The notes beneath the pieces are model-generated. The model saw only the letters and a list, made by a program, of their open reading frames with translations. It was not told the origin of the DNA and did no database searches. From Phytoactinopolyspora halotolerans (GTDB taxonomy: Bacteria; Actinomycetota; Actinomycetes; Jiangellales; Jiangellaceae): 64,000 bases of DNA. Made by a program: the position numbers and the translations under genes. The stretch is from assembly GCF_010550675.1 (NCBI RefSeq), contig NZ_JAAGOA010000007.1:62001-126000 (forward strand), written 5' to 3'. Shown one piece after another: positions 44,541-53,527 of this stretch. Numbering within the stretch: the stretch's first letter is position 1; each line of letters opens with the position of its first letter.

Positions 44541-46787
44541 TTGGCCGAACCCCTCGCCCAGCGGATGCCCACCGACACGACCGGCGCGACAGAAATGACC
44601 GGCGCGACCGACACGACCAGCCCGACCGATACGACCAGCGCGACCGATGCGACCAGCCCGACAGACGCAGCCAACCCGACCGACGCGACCGGCGCGACCA
44701 GCGCGACCGACACGCGCATACCGGCCGGCCCCGCCATCCCGCGTGCACGGATCGCGGTTCTCCGCCCGCTGGATGTACGCGCCGTCCGCCTCGGCACCGC
44801 GGGTGCGCTCGGCGCGTGGCAGGAGCGCAACGCCGACGCCACGATTCCGCACTGCGTCGCCCAGCTGGAGGCGTCTGGTGTGCTGGACAACTTTCGCCGC
44901 GTGGTGGGTGAGTCGGACGCCGAGTATCGAGGGTTCGTCTTCGCCGACTCCGATCTGTACAAGGTGATCGAGGCGGTGGCCTGGGAGATCGCCCGCTCCG
45001 GCACCCGGCGCTGGGACACCTGGCTCGACGACGTGATCGGCCTGGTCGCGCGGGTACAGGACGCCACGGGTTACGTGATGACCTGGATCCAGGGCGTGCG
45101 CCCGGAGAAGCGGTTCGCCGAGCTCGAGTGGACCCACGAGATGTACATCCTGGGCCACATGATCCAGGCCGCCGTCGCCTTGGACCGGGCCGCCGGCCGG
45201 GACGATCTGCTCCGGATCGCGCGGCGGTTCGCCGACCTGATCGACAGCCGGTTCGGGCCCGAGGGTCAGAAGGGGGTCTGCGGGCACCCGGAGATCGAGA
45301 CCGCGCTCGTCGAGCTGTACCGGCACACCGGCGAGCGGCGATACCTCACCCTGGCCCAGCGGATGATAGATCTGCGCGGCACGGGCCTGCTCCCGGTCGG
45401 TCGGCTCGGAGCGCGCTACTTCCAGGATCATGCGCCCGTGCGGGAGGCGACCACCGCGGTCGGACATGCCGTCCGCCAGCTCTACCTCAATTGCGGCGTC
45501 ACCGACCTCTACCTGGAAACCGGCGAACCCGCACTGATGAAGGCGCAGCTGGCGCAGTGGGTTAACGCTCACAAGCGGAAGCAGTACATCACCGGCGCGT
45601 TCGGTTCCCGCCACCGGGACGAGGCCTTCGGCGACGACTACGAACTCCCCTCCGACCGCGCCTACGCGGAGACCTGCGCGTCCATCGCGGACCTGCATTG
45701 GAGCTGGCGGATACTGCTCGCCACCGGGGACGCCCGGTACGCCGACACCATCGAGCGCGAGCTCTACAACGCGATCGCGGCCTCCGTCGACGCCACCGGC
45801 ACCCGCTTCTTCTACTCCAACCCGCTGCAGCTCCGCCCGGACCGGTACGACGAGGAGAACGCCCCGCGCGAGCGCGCCGAGTGGTACGCGTGCGCCTGCT
45901 GCCCGCCCAACGTCGCCCGCCTCATCGCCCAGCTCAGCTCGTACACCGCCGCACTCGGCGACGACGAGCTGCGGATCTGCCAGTACACCGATTGCGACAT
46001 CGAGCTCCCGCAACACGTCGGCGACGGAGTCGTCCACGTCCGCTCGACCTACCCGGCGAGCGGCGTCGTCGACATCACGCTCAACGGCCGGCTGGCGCCG
46101 GGTTTCCGGCTCGCACTGCGTGTTCCGCGCTGGTCCAACGGCGCGACCAGCGACGACGGCCGGATGCCGGCGGACGCGGACGGATTCGTCCGGCTCCAAC
46201 CCGGCCACGCCGCTCCTCCGGTCGCCGGTGACCAGCGACCCGAACCGGCAGGCCAGGCGGACGAGCAGTGGCGGTGGCGGGTCGAGTTCGACGTCAAGCC
46301 CCGGTGGACGCGCGCCCATCCACGTGTCGACGCGGTGCGCGGCTGCGTCGCGCTGGAGCGTGGCCCCGTCGTCTACTGCGTGGAACAGGCCGACCTGCCG
46401 CCCGGCGTCGACCTCGACGACGTGGCGGCCGATCCGAGCGTCGCGCCGTCCGAACGCACCGGCGTCCGCATCCCCGGCAGCGCCGACGCCGTACCGGCTC
46501 CCCCGGTGCTCGAGGTGGCCGGTGAGCTGATGGAACCCGAGAACGAGCTCTACCGCGCCGCTGCCGACGACGTTGACCCCGACGCCGACGCCGACGCCGC
46601 CGGCGCCAGCCACACCGACGACGCCATGGCGGCTCGGCGAGCTACACGGCGCCTCACTGTGTCGGCGATCCCCTTCGGCAGCTGGGGGAATCGCACGTCG
46701 GGAGCGATGCGGGTCTGGCTGCCGGCTGCGCGATACCCCCTCCACGACCTCGACCCCGGCGACGTGAAGCCGGACACCACCGACTGA
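44541..46787 (+). CDS. GH127 beta-L-arabinofuranosidase family protein
   Basis: 748 residues. The TTG start is supported by GAAGGGAG six bases upstream. Residues 22-57 are six copies of a 6-residue unit of the PTDATS type, a low-complexity extension absent from ordinary GH127 enzymes. The catalytic domain starts near residue 78. By alignment with HypBA1 logic, Glu361 (DEAFG), Glu377 and Cys379 (AETCA), and Cys453-Cys454 (CACCPPN) supply the zinc site, acid/base and Cys nucleophile; all are present. It removes beta-L-arabinofuranose from plant hydroxyproline glycans or arabinan. First gene of the importer operon. Confidence 0.88.
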   Translation: MAEPLAQRMPTDTTGATEMTGATDTTSPTDTTSATDATSPTDAANPTDATGATSATDTRIPAGPAIPRARIAVLRPLDVRAVRLGTAGALGAWQERNADATIPHCVAQLEASGVLDNFRRVVGESDAEYRGFVFADSDLYKVIEAVAWEIARSGTRRWDTWLDDVIGLVARVQDATGYVMTWIQGVRPEKRFAELEWTHEMYILGHMIQAAVALDRAAGRDDLLRIARRFADLIDSRFGPEGQKGVCGHPEIETALVELYRHTGERRYLTLAQRMIDLRGTGLLPVGRLGARYFQDHAPVREATTAVGHAVRQLYLNCGVTDLYLETGEPALMKAQLAQWVNAHKRKQYITGAFGSRHRDEAFGDDYELPSDRAYAETCASIADLHWSWRILLATGDARYADTIERELYNAIAASVDATGTRFFYSNPLQLRPDRYDEENAPRERAEWYACACCPPNVARLIAQLSSYTAALGDDELRICQYTDCDIELPQHVGDGVVHVRSTYPASGVVDITLNGRLAPGFRLALRVPRWSNGATSDDGRMPADADGFVRLQPGHAAPPVAGDQRPEPAGQADEQWRWRVEFDVKPRWTRAHPRVDAVRGCVALERGPVVYCVEQADLPPGVDLDDVAADPSVAPSERTGVRIPGSADAVPAPPVLEVAGELMEPENELYRAAADDVDPDADADAAGASHTDDAMAARRATRRLTVSAIPFGSWGNRTSGAMRVWLPAARYPLHDLDPGDVKPDTTD
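44604..44711 (+). repeat. 18-bp tandem repeat inside GH127 gene
   Basis: Six units of 18 bp, each encoding a variant of (A/P)-T-D-(T/A)-T-(S/G), residues 22-57. In-frame copy changes would alter the N-terminal linker without harming the enzyme. Confidence 0.75.
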
Positions 46788-46837
46788 CCCGACGGCGCCG
46801 CCCGGCGCGCGTCAGACCTGAACTCAAGGAGGAGTCC

Positions 46838-48493
46838 ATGGCCAGCAGGAACAACGGCCGGCAAGAGCCGGCGCGGACCACACCAGCACGGACGGCGCTA
46901 CGTACGGCGTCGTCCACCGTCGCGGCGGCCGGACTCATCCTCGCCGGGTGTTCCGGCGGCGACGGCGGGGGTGGTGACGGTTCGGGCGACGGCCGGGTGA
47001 GCATCCTGGTGACCAAGCACGCGCTCACCGGGCCGGTGGAGGAGATGGGATGGGTCACCGATCTCGAGGAGCTCGCCGACGTCACCATCGAATGGGAAGA
47101 GGTCTCGTCGGACTGGGACCAGAAGAAGTCGACCATGCTGGCTGCCGGCGACGTCCCTGATCTGATCGTCGGCACCAACGCCATCACCGATTCCGACCTC
47201 GCGACATTCGGAACCCTCTTCGAGGACCTCAGCGACGATCTGGCGGCGATGCCGAACGTCGAGGCGATGTTCGCCGAGAACCCGGAACTGGAGTCGATGG
47301 CTACTCAGACCGGCGGCGAGGTCTACGCCATCGGCGGATACCGGCGCTTCTGGCCGGAGACCGTCACGCACCAATACATCAACCAGCAGTGGCTGGACGA
47401 GGTCGGCCTCGACGTTCCGACCACCTGGGACGAGTTGTTCGACGTGCTGGTCGCCTTCAAGGAGCAGGACGCGAACGGCAATGGAGATCCGAACGATGAG
47501 ATCCCGATGGACTGGTCGCCGGTAGGCACCGACGGCTTCGGCTATTTCCAGCCCAGTGTCCTGCTCGGCAGCCTCGGCCTGCCGATCTCCAGCGGCGGCG
47601 GTCAGGGCTACTTCCTCGAGGACGGCGAGGTGGGGAACTTCCTCGTCGACGAGCGCTACCGGGAGGTCATCGAGTTCCTCCGCCGCTGCTACGCCGAAGG
47701 CCTGATCAGCGAAGACGTGATGACGCAAGACTACTCCGCGTACCAGTCGGTGGGCCGTGGCGACGGCGACACCGCACGGGTCGGCTTCAGCTGGGGATGG
47801 ACGGCGAGCGACCGGTTCGGCGCCCAGCTGGCCGAACAATACGTCGCGACCGCGCCGCTGCTCGCCGAGGCCGGCCAGAGCGAGCCGGTGACCTGGACGT
47901 ACGACGGCTACGGGGAGAACTATCCGGCCAATCAGATCGTCATGTCGGCGAACGCCGGGGACAAGGAGGCCGCCCTGCGCGTCGTCGACGCATTCTATGA
48001 GCAGGACATCTCGCTGCAGGTCCTGTGGGGAGAGTTCGGCGAGAACATCGAGAAGGTCAGCGACACCGAGTACGAGGTGCTGCCCCCTGCTGACGGCACC
48101 ACCGACCCGTCGACCTGGAAATGGACGACGACGATCGCGGACCTCGGTCCCATGTGGATCCGCGACGACATCGACGTGACGCTGCCGACCGACCTGCAGG
48201 AGGCCAGGGACGACACCGAGCCCCTGCAGGAGGCCCTGGACAACATGGATCTCGAGCAGGACGTCTACCCGTCGCAGTTCATCCAGTTCAGCCAGGAGGA
48301 CCAGAACACGCTCGCGCTCAACGACACGAACATCCTCAACATCACCCAGACGAAGTTCGCCGAGTGGATCACCTCCGGCGGCGTCGAGGACGAGTGGGAC
48401 AGCTACGTCTCCCAGGTCGAAGGCTCGGGGCTCGGCGACAACATCGAGATCCACCAGCGTTACTACGACGAGTACATGGCCGACCAGGGCTGA
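46838..48493 (+). CDS. extracellular solute-binding lipoprotein (LplA type)
   Basis: 551 residues with lipobox LILAGC near 33-38 and a Gly-rich spacer. Family 1 sugar-binding protein of the large LplA/YtcQ type. DANGNGDPNDEIP (near 210) is the calcium-loop-like motif common in this group. GGAGG precedes the ATG. It should capture an oligosaccharide and pass it to the two permeases that follow. The ligand is inferred as a product of GH127/GH31 substrates. Confidence 0.9.
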   Translation: MASRNNGRQEPARTTPARTALRTASSTVAAAGLILAGCSGGDGGGGDGSGDGRVSILVTKHALTGPVEEMGWVTDLEELADVTIEWEEVSSDWDQKKSTMLAAGDVPDLIVGTNAITDSDLATFGTLFEDLSDDLAAMPNVEAMFAENPELESMATQTGGEVYAIGGYRRFWPETVTHQYINQQWLDEVGLDVPTTWDELFDVLVAFKEQDANGNGDPNDEIPMDWSPVGTDGFGYFQPSVLLGSLGLPISSGGGQGYFLEDGEVGNFLVDERYREVIEFLRRCYAEGLISEDVMTQDYSAYQSVGRGDGDTARVGFSWGWTASDRFGAQLAEQYVATAPLLAEAGQSEPVTWTYDGYGENYPANQIVMSANAGDKEAALRVVDAFYEQDISLQVLWGEFGENIEKVSDTEYEVLPPADGTTDPSTWKWTTTIADLGPMWIRDDIDVTLPTDLQEARDDTEPLQEALDNMDLEQDVYPSQFIQFSQEDQNTLALNDTNILNITQTKFAEWITSGGVEDEWDSYVSQVEGSGLGDNIEIHQRYYDEYMADQG

Positions 48494-48497
48494 CGCC

Positions 48498-49466
48498 ATG
48501 GCAGTCGCAGCCAAGGAGGCCGCCCCCGCCGCACCGCCCCGACCGCGCGTGCAGCGGCGGGGGCACGGCCTCGCACGACACGTCAAGCTGTACTGGCAGC
48601 TGTGGGCGATGGTGGCGCCGGCGGTGGCCTTCGTCGCCGTGTTCGCCTACATCCCGATGTACGGGATCCAGCTGGCCTTCCGCGAGTTCGACTTCGCCAG
48701 CGGCCTCACCGGCGGCGAATGGGTGGGGCTGAAGTACTTCCAGCAGTTCTTCGACAGCCCGCAGTTCTGGACGCTGATGCGGAACACGATCGCGATCAGC
48801 CTGGCGACGTTGGTGGTCGGATTCATCGCCCCGATCGTGCTGGCCCTGATCGTGAACCAGATCGCCCACGCGGGCAACAAACGGTTCATGCAGACGGCCA
48901 CCTACCTGCCGCATTTCATCTCGATCGTCGTGGTGGTCGGGATGCTGCACGTGTTCCTGTCCCCGTCGTCGGGGCTGCTCACCCAGTTCCTGGAACTCTT
49001 CGGTATCTCGGGTGTCAACCTGCTCGGCGACACCCGGACGTTCGTACCGGTCTACGTGATCTCCGACGTCTGGCAACACTGCGGATGGAACAGCATCATC
49101 TATCTGGCGGCGCTCTCCCGCGTCGACCCGCAGCTGTACGAAGCGGCCAAGATCGACGGCGCGAACCGGCTGCAGCTCATCCGGCACGTCGACCTTCCCG
49201 CACTGACGCCGACGATGATCATCCTGCTCATCCTCAACATGGGCAACGTGCTGAACACCGGCTTCGAGAAGGTGTTCCTGATGCAGAACACGCTGAACCT
49301 GCCGGTCTCCGAAGTGATCTCGACCTACGTCTACAAGATCGGCATCCTGAACAACCAGTTCAGTTACTCCACGGCGATCGGACTGTTCAACACGCTCATC
49401 AACTTCACGTTCCTGGTCGTCGCCAACCAGATCGCCAAGCGCGTGTCGAACACGAGCCTGTGGTGA
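48498..49466 (+). CDS. ABC sugar permease, LplB type
   Basis: 322 residues with six membrane helices. The EAA loop is YEAAKIDGANRLQLIRHVDLP, where the ATPase docks. MYGIQLAFREFDF near the N-terminus is typical of LplB proteins. Four bases separate it from the binding protein gene. No ATPase gene follows, so a shared MsmX-type ATPase encoded elsewhere is expected. Confidence 0.93.
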   Translation: MAVAAKEAAPAAPPRPRVQRRGHGLARHVKLYWQLWAMVAPAVAFVAVFAYIPMYGIQLAFREFDFASGLTGGEWVGLKYFQQFFDSPQFWTLMRNTIAISLATLVVGFIAPIVLALIVNQIAHAGNKRFMQTATYLPHFISIVVVVGMLHVFLSPSSGLLTQFLELFGISGVNLLGDTRTFVPVYVISDVWQHCGWNSIIYLAALSRVDPQLYEAAKIDGANRLQLIRHVDLPALTPTMIILLILNMGNVLNTGFEKVFLMQNTLNLPVSEVISTYVYKIGILNNQFSYSTAIGLFNTLINFTFLVVANQIAKRVSNTSLW

Positions 49467-49482
49467 GGAGGGCCCGAGTCAC

Positions 49483-50394
49483 ATGTCGAGGCTGAACATG
49501 CCCGTCCGAAAGCGGAAGGCGGGCGACGTCGCGTTCTCGATCGCGCTCGCCGTGGTCTGCTTCCTGATCCTCTTCGCCGTCGTCTACCCCGTCTACTTTG
49601 TGGCGATCGCGTCGATCAGCGATCCCTCGAAGGTCGCGACCGGCCAGGTCTGGCTCATCCCGCAGGGCGTGAACCTGTTCGGATACGAGCAGATCTTGAG
49701 CGACGGCCGGATCTGGACCGGTTACCGGAACACGCTGCTCTACAGCGTGGTGGGTACGGCGCTGAACCTGTGCGTCACGCTGCCCGCCGCCTACGCGCTC
49801 TCCCGCCGCGAGTTCCGCCCGCGGCGGCCGCTGATGTTGTTCTTCGCGTTCACGATGTTCTTCAACGGCGGGCTGATCCCGACCTACCTGCTCTACCGCG
49901 ACCTGAACCTGCTGGACAACTGGCTGGTGTTCATCCTGCCGTCGGCGGTGAACGTGTACAACCTGATCATCACCCGAGCGTTCTTCGAGTACTCCTTGTC
50001 CGAGGAGCTGTTCGAGGCGGCGATGATCGACGGGCTGTCGTATTTCCAGTATTTCCTGAAGGTCGCATTGCCGCTGTCGAAGGCGATCATCTCCGTGATC
50101 GGCCTGTACTACCTGGTGTATCACTGGAACGACTTCTTCACCGGCCTGGTCTTCATCCGCGATTACAGCCTGCAGCCTCTGCAGATCGTGCTGCGCGACA
50201 TCCTCATCTCCAACCAGGCCTTCGCCGGCGGATCGGGTGGTGCCGGTGGCTCAGGCACGAGCTATGCCCAGCAGTACGCGGATCAGATCAAATACGGCGT
50301 GATCATCGTCTCCACCCTCCCGGTGATCGCGCTCTACCCGTTCCTGCAGCGCTACTTCGAGAAGGGCGTCATGATCGGGTCGGTGAAGGGCTGA
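49483..50394 (+). CDS. ABC sugar permease, YtcP/LplC type
   Basis: 303 residues with six helices. The EAA loop is FEAAMIDGLSYFQYFLKVALPLSK. FFNGGLIPTYLLYRDLNLLDN is a hallmark of the YtcP/LplC partner. Its C-terminus has a Gly/Ala-rich insertion (about 246-260). It pairs with the preceding LplB-type permease. Confidence 0.93.
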   Translation: MSRLNMPVRKRKAGDVAFSIALAVVCFLILFAVVYPVYFVAIASISDPSKVATGQVWLIPQGVNLFGYEQILSDGRIWTGYRNTLLYSVVGTALNLCVTLPAAYALSRREFRPRRPLMLFFAFTMFFNGGLIPTYLLYRDLNLLDNWLVFILPSAVNVYNLIITRAFFEYSLSEELFEAAMIDGLSYFQYFLKVALPLSKAIISVIGLYYLVYHWNDFFTGLVFIRDYSLQPLQIVLRDILISNQAFAGGSGGAGGSGTSYAQQYADQIKYGVIIVSTLPVIALYPFLQRYFEKGVMIGSVKG

Positions 50395-50398
50395 TGAG

Positions 50399-51112
50399 AT
50401 GAACCGGCTGCTCGGATGGCACATCGGCCTCGGTGAGACGGGGCTACGTCTCTTCCAGCTGCACCTGCTCTGGCTGGGCTGGACACTCGTCGGCGGAGTG
50501 GTCTTGGGCGTGTTCCCGGCGACGGCGGCCGTCTACGCCGTGCTCCGCAAGGACCTCATGCGTGGCGGCGACGACGGCGGCGGCCAAGGCGGGGCGCGTG
50601 CCGCACCGCGGGCACGGCTGCGTACGGAGTTCCGCGCGGCGTGGAGGCGGGAGTTCCGCGCCGCCAACTGTCTCGGGTATACCTTCGTGGCCATCTGGTC
50701 CTTGCTCCTCTTCGACCGCCACCTGCTGACCACGGTCGATCTGGGCGCGCTCGGCCCACTGCTGGCCGGGCTGCTGTGGCTGCTCACCGTGTTCGTGTTC
50801 GGCATGACGGCATGTGTCGGGACGTTGTCCGCGCATTTCTCCGAGAGCGTCCCCGCGCTGGTACGGCGCAGCGCCGTGTTCGTCCTCGCGCGGCCGGTCT
50901 ACGCCGCGGTCAACGCCGTCGTGGTGGCGGTGGTGCTGTGCGTGTACTACCTGATCCCCGGCCTGGTACCGGTGTTCGGCCTGGTGGTGCCGGCGTACTT
51001 CTCCTTCGTCTACATCTTCAGCACCGGCATCCTGCCGAACGGCACACGGCACGCTCCCAGCACCACGTCGCGGACGATCACCCCGTCACCCGCCCGGAGC
51101 GGCGGCCGGTGA
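50399..51112 (+). CDS. YesL family membrane protein (DUF624)
   Basis: 237 residues with about five helices. It starts MNRLLGWHIGLGETGLRLFQLHLLWLGW and has PATAAVYAVLRK, both typical of DUF624 (YesL) proteins. These are almost always found with LplABC-type importers and plant-glycan hydrolases. The molecular role is unknown. Four bases after the permease gene. Confidence 0.85.
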   Translation: MNRLLGWHIGLGETGLRLFQLHLLWLGWTLVGGVVLGVFPATAAVYAVLRKDLMRGGDDGGGQGGARAAPRARLRTEFRAAWRREFRAANCLGYTFVAIWSLLLFDRHLLTTVDLGALGPLLAGLLWLLTVFVFGMTACVGTLSAHFSESVPALVRRSAVFVLARPVYAAVNAVVVAVVLCVYYLIPGLVPVFGLVVPAYFSFVYIFSTGILPNGTRHAPSTTSRTITPSPARSGGR

Positions 51113-51169
51113 CGTCCGCACACATCTCATCTCACGACTCGCAGACGGCGAAAGGCACGGTTAGCACAC

Positions 51170-53317
51170 ATGATCGAACAGACTCTGCCGGCGGACGGAC
51201 CGTTCCAGGTCGACGGCCTGCGACTGACCTGGCGCGGTGGCGGGGAGACCGTCGTCGTCGAGCCGTGGGGAAAGGACAGCGTGCGGGTCCGATCCGCACT
51301 CGGCGCGGACGTCGCCGACACCGACTGGGCGTTACTGGTGCCCGAGCCCGGGACGCACGCCGCGGCCCGGCTCGAGCTCGACGGCGACACCGCTGTCCTG
51401 GTGAACGGCCGGATCCGGGTCGAGGCGAAGGCCCGGGAGTTCTTCGACGCCCAGCTCGGTTATCCGCGGTTCTCCTGCCGGCTCTCGTTCTACGACGTGG
51501 ACGGACGGCTCCTGCTGCGCGAGACCGGCGACGGCGGGGCGCTGAAGATCCGGGCGCGCGACTACGACGCCCAGACCGGCGGCACCTGTCGTACGCGCGT
51601 GCTTCTCGACTCCGATCCCGCCGAGAAGCTGTACGGGATGGGCCAGTATCAGCAGGACATCCTCGACATCAAGGGCTGCACGTTCGAGCTGGCACACCGG
51701 AACTCCCAGGTCAGCGTGCCGTTCGTGCTCTCCAGCGCCGGATACGGGTTCCTCTGGCACAATCCGGCGATCGGTCGCGCGACGTTCGCCGCCAACCGGA
51801 CGGAGTGGGAGGCCGAGTCCGCCCGCCAGATCGACTACTGGGTGACGGCGGGATCCAGCCCGGCGGAGATCACCCGCGCCTACGCCGCCGCCACCGGGCA
51901 CGTCCCGATGATGCCCGAATACGGCCTCGGCCTGTGGCAGAGCAAGCTGCGGTACGTCGACCAGGAGCAATTGCTCGACGTCGCGCGCGAGTACAGGCGG
52001 CGTGACCTGCCCCTGGACGTGATCGTGGCCGACTTCTTCCACTGGCCGCGGATGGGCGATTTCCGGTTCGAGGAGGAGTTCTGGCCCGATCCGGCAGCCA
52101 TGGTCGCCGAGCTGACGGAACTCGGCGTCGAACTGATGGTGTCGGTCTGGCCGCAGGTGTCGCACGAGTCGGAGAATTACGCGGAGATGTCCCGCCGCGG
52201 TCTGCTCGCCCTCACCAACCGCGGCGTCGACATCCAGATGCAGTTCGGCGGCCCGAGCCGGTTCGTCGACGTGACCAACCCCGCCGCACGTGCGTACGTG
52301 TGGGAGAAGTGCCGGGAGAACTACGCGCGCCACGGGATCCGCATGTTCTGGCTGGACGAGGCGGAGCCGGAATACGGCAGCTACGACTACGCCGCCTACC
52401 GGTACCACCTGGGGCAGGCGATCGAGGTCGGCAATCTCTACCCGCAGCTGTTCTCCCGCGCCTTCTACAACGGCATGACGGACGACGGCGCGCACGGCGA
52501 GGACAGCAGCGCGCACGACGAGGGCAGCGGCGCGCACGACGAGGGCAGCGGCGCGCGCGACGGGGGCGATGGCGGCTCCGACCGCACGGGCGTGGTGAAC
52601 CTCGTCCGCTGTGCCTGGGCGGGCAGCCAACGTTACGGCGCGCTCGTCTGGTCGGGCGACATCCACTCGTCGTTCCCGTCCATGCGCCGCCAAGTGACCG
52701 CCGGAATCCACATGGGCGTGGCGGGCATCCCCTGGTTCACCACGGACATCGGCGGATTCGGCGGCGGCCACGTGGACGACCCGGCGTTTCGGGAGTTACT
52801 GGTGCGGTGGTTCCAGCTCGGCGCCTTCCTCCCCGTCATGCGGATGCACGGCGATCGCGCCCCGAGCGCGGAGGTGTACGCCGCCGACGGCTCGCCCCGT
52901 CGCCACACGGGCGCCGGCAACGAGCTGTGGAGCTACGGGCCGGACGTCTTCGAGATCCTCTCCCGCTACGCCCGCCTACGCGAGGCGATGCGGGACTACA
53001 CCCGGGACCTCATGCGGCAGGCGCACGCCGACGGCCAGCCGGTGATGCGCGGTATGTTCCATGAGTTCCCGGACGACCCGGTCGCCTGGGAGCTGGCCGA
53101 CCAATTCCTCTTCGGACCCGACCTGCTCGTCGCCCCGGTGATGGTCGAAGGCGCGACCTCCCGACGGGTCTATCTGCCCGCGGGGGCGTCGTGGACGGAT
53201 CTGCGCTCCGGGAACGCCGCCGCCGGCAGCCAGTGGATCGATGCCGAGGCGCCGCTCGACGTCATCCCCGTCTTCGCCCGTAACGGCGCCCTGCCTGAAC
53301 TGGCCGGAAAGGTCTGA
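51170..53317 (+). CDS. GH31 glycoside hydrolase (alpha-xylosidase/alpha-glucosidase type)
   Basis: 715 residues, cytoplasmic. An N-terminal beta-sandwich is followed by the barrel with YGLGLWQSKLRY. The nucleophile Asp396 is in RMFWLDEAEPE and the acid/base Asp497 in LVWSGDIHSSF. The E-P-E extension after the nucleophile occurs in many xylosidase-like members. Residues 437-472 are a Gly/Asp/His-rich insertion with three 7-residue repeats between conserved segments. It probably trims imported oligosaccharides. Last gene of the GH127-importer operon. Confidence 0.88.
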   Translation: MIEQTLPADGPFQVDGLRLTWRGGGETVVVEPWGKDSVRVRSALGADVADTDWALLVPEPGTHAAARLELDGDTAVLVNGRIRVEAKAREFFDAQLGYPRFSCRLSFYDVDGRLLLRETGDGGALKIRARDYDAQTGGTCRTRVLLDSDPAEKLYGMGQYQQDILDIKGCTFELAHRNSQVSVPFVLSSAGYGFLWHNPAIGRATFAANRTEWEAESARQIDYWVTAGSSPAEITRAYAAATGHVPMMPEYGLGLWQSKLRYVDQEQLLDVAREYRRRDLPLDVIVADFFHWPRMGDFRFEEEFWPDPAAMVAELTELGVELMVSVWPQVSHESENYAEMSRRGLLALTNRGVDIQMQFGGPSRFVDVTNPAARAYVWEKCRENYARHGIRMFWLDEAEPEYGSYDYAAYRYHLGQAIEVGNLYPQLFSRAFYNGMTDDGAHGEDSSAHDEGSGAHDEGSGARDGGDGGSDRTGVVNLVRCAWAGSQRYGALVWSGDIHSSFPSMRRQVTAGIHMGVAGIPWFTTDIGGFGGGHVDDPAFRELLVRWFQLGAFLPVMRMHGDRAPSAEVYAADGSPRRHTGAGNELWSYGPDVFEILSRYARLREAMRDYTRDLMRQAHADGQPVMRGMFHEFPDDPVAWELADQFLFGPDLLVAPVMVEGATSRRVYLPAGASWTDLRSGNAAAGSQWIDAEAPLDVIPVFARNGALPELAGKV
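52505..52567 (+). repeat. 21-bp tandem repeat inside GH31 gene
   Basis: Three 21-bp units encode SSAHDEG, SGAHDEG and SGARDGG (residues 446-466), inside a loop insertion between catalytic motifs. The frame stays open. Copy number may vary between strains. Confidence 0.7.
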
Positions 53318-53384
53318 CCGCACCGGAAAGCCCCACATCAGCGGCCGCGCGGAGTCTCATCGCCGCTGGACACTGGGAGCGCCT

Positions 53385-53523
53385 CGGTTGCGCCGGCTCC
53401 CCGGTGCCGACGCAACCGCTGCGTGGCAAACTCGCATGCCTGCCATGATCATGTCCGGTTTGCGAAAGAGATAAACATCGACCGCTTTCGCCGCCACCGT
53501 TCCGTCGTCGGTCGCTGGCGGCG
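53385..53523. terminator. hairpins between convergent GH31 and GH95 genes
   Basis: Two stems lie in this 210-bp gap. CGGTTGCG (53385-53392) pairs with CGCAACCG (53411-53418). CGCCGCCA (53489-53496) pairs with TGGCGGCG (53516-53523), ending five bases from the GH95 stop. Each is 8 bp and well placed to end one of the two convergent transcripts. Confidence 0.5.
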
Positions 53524-53527
53524 AGGC

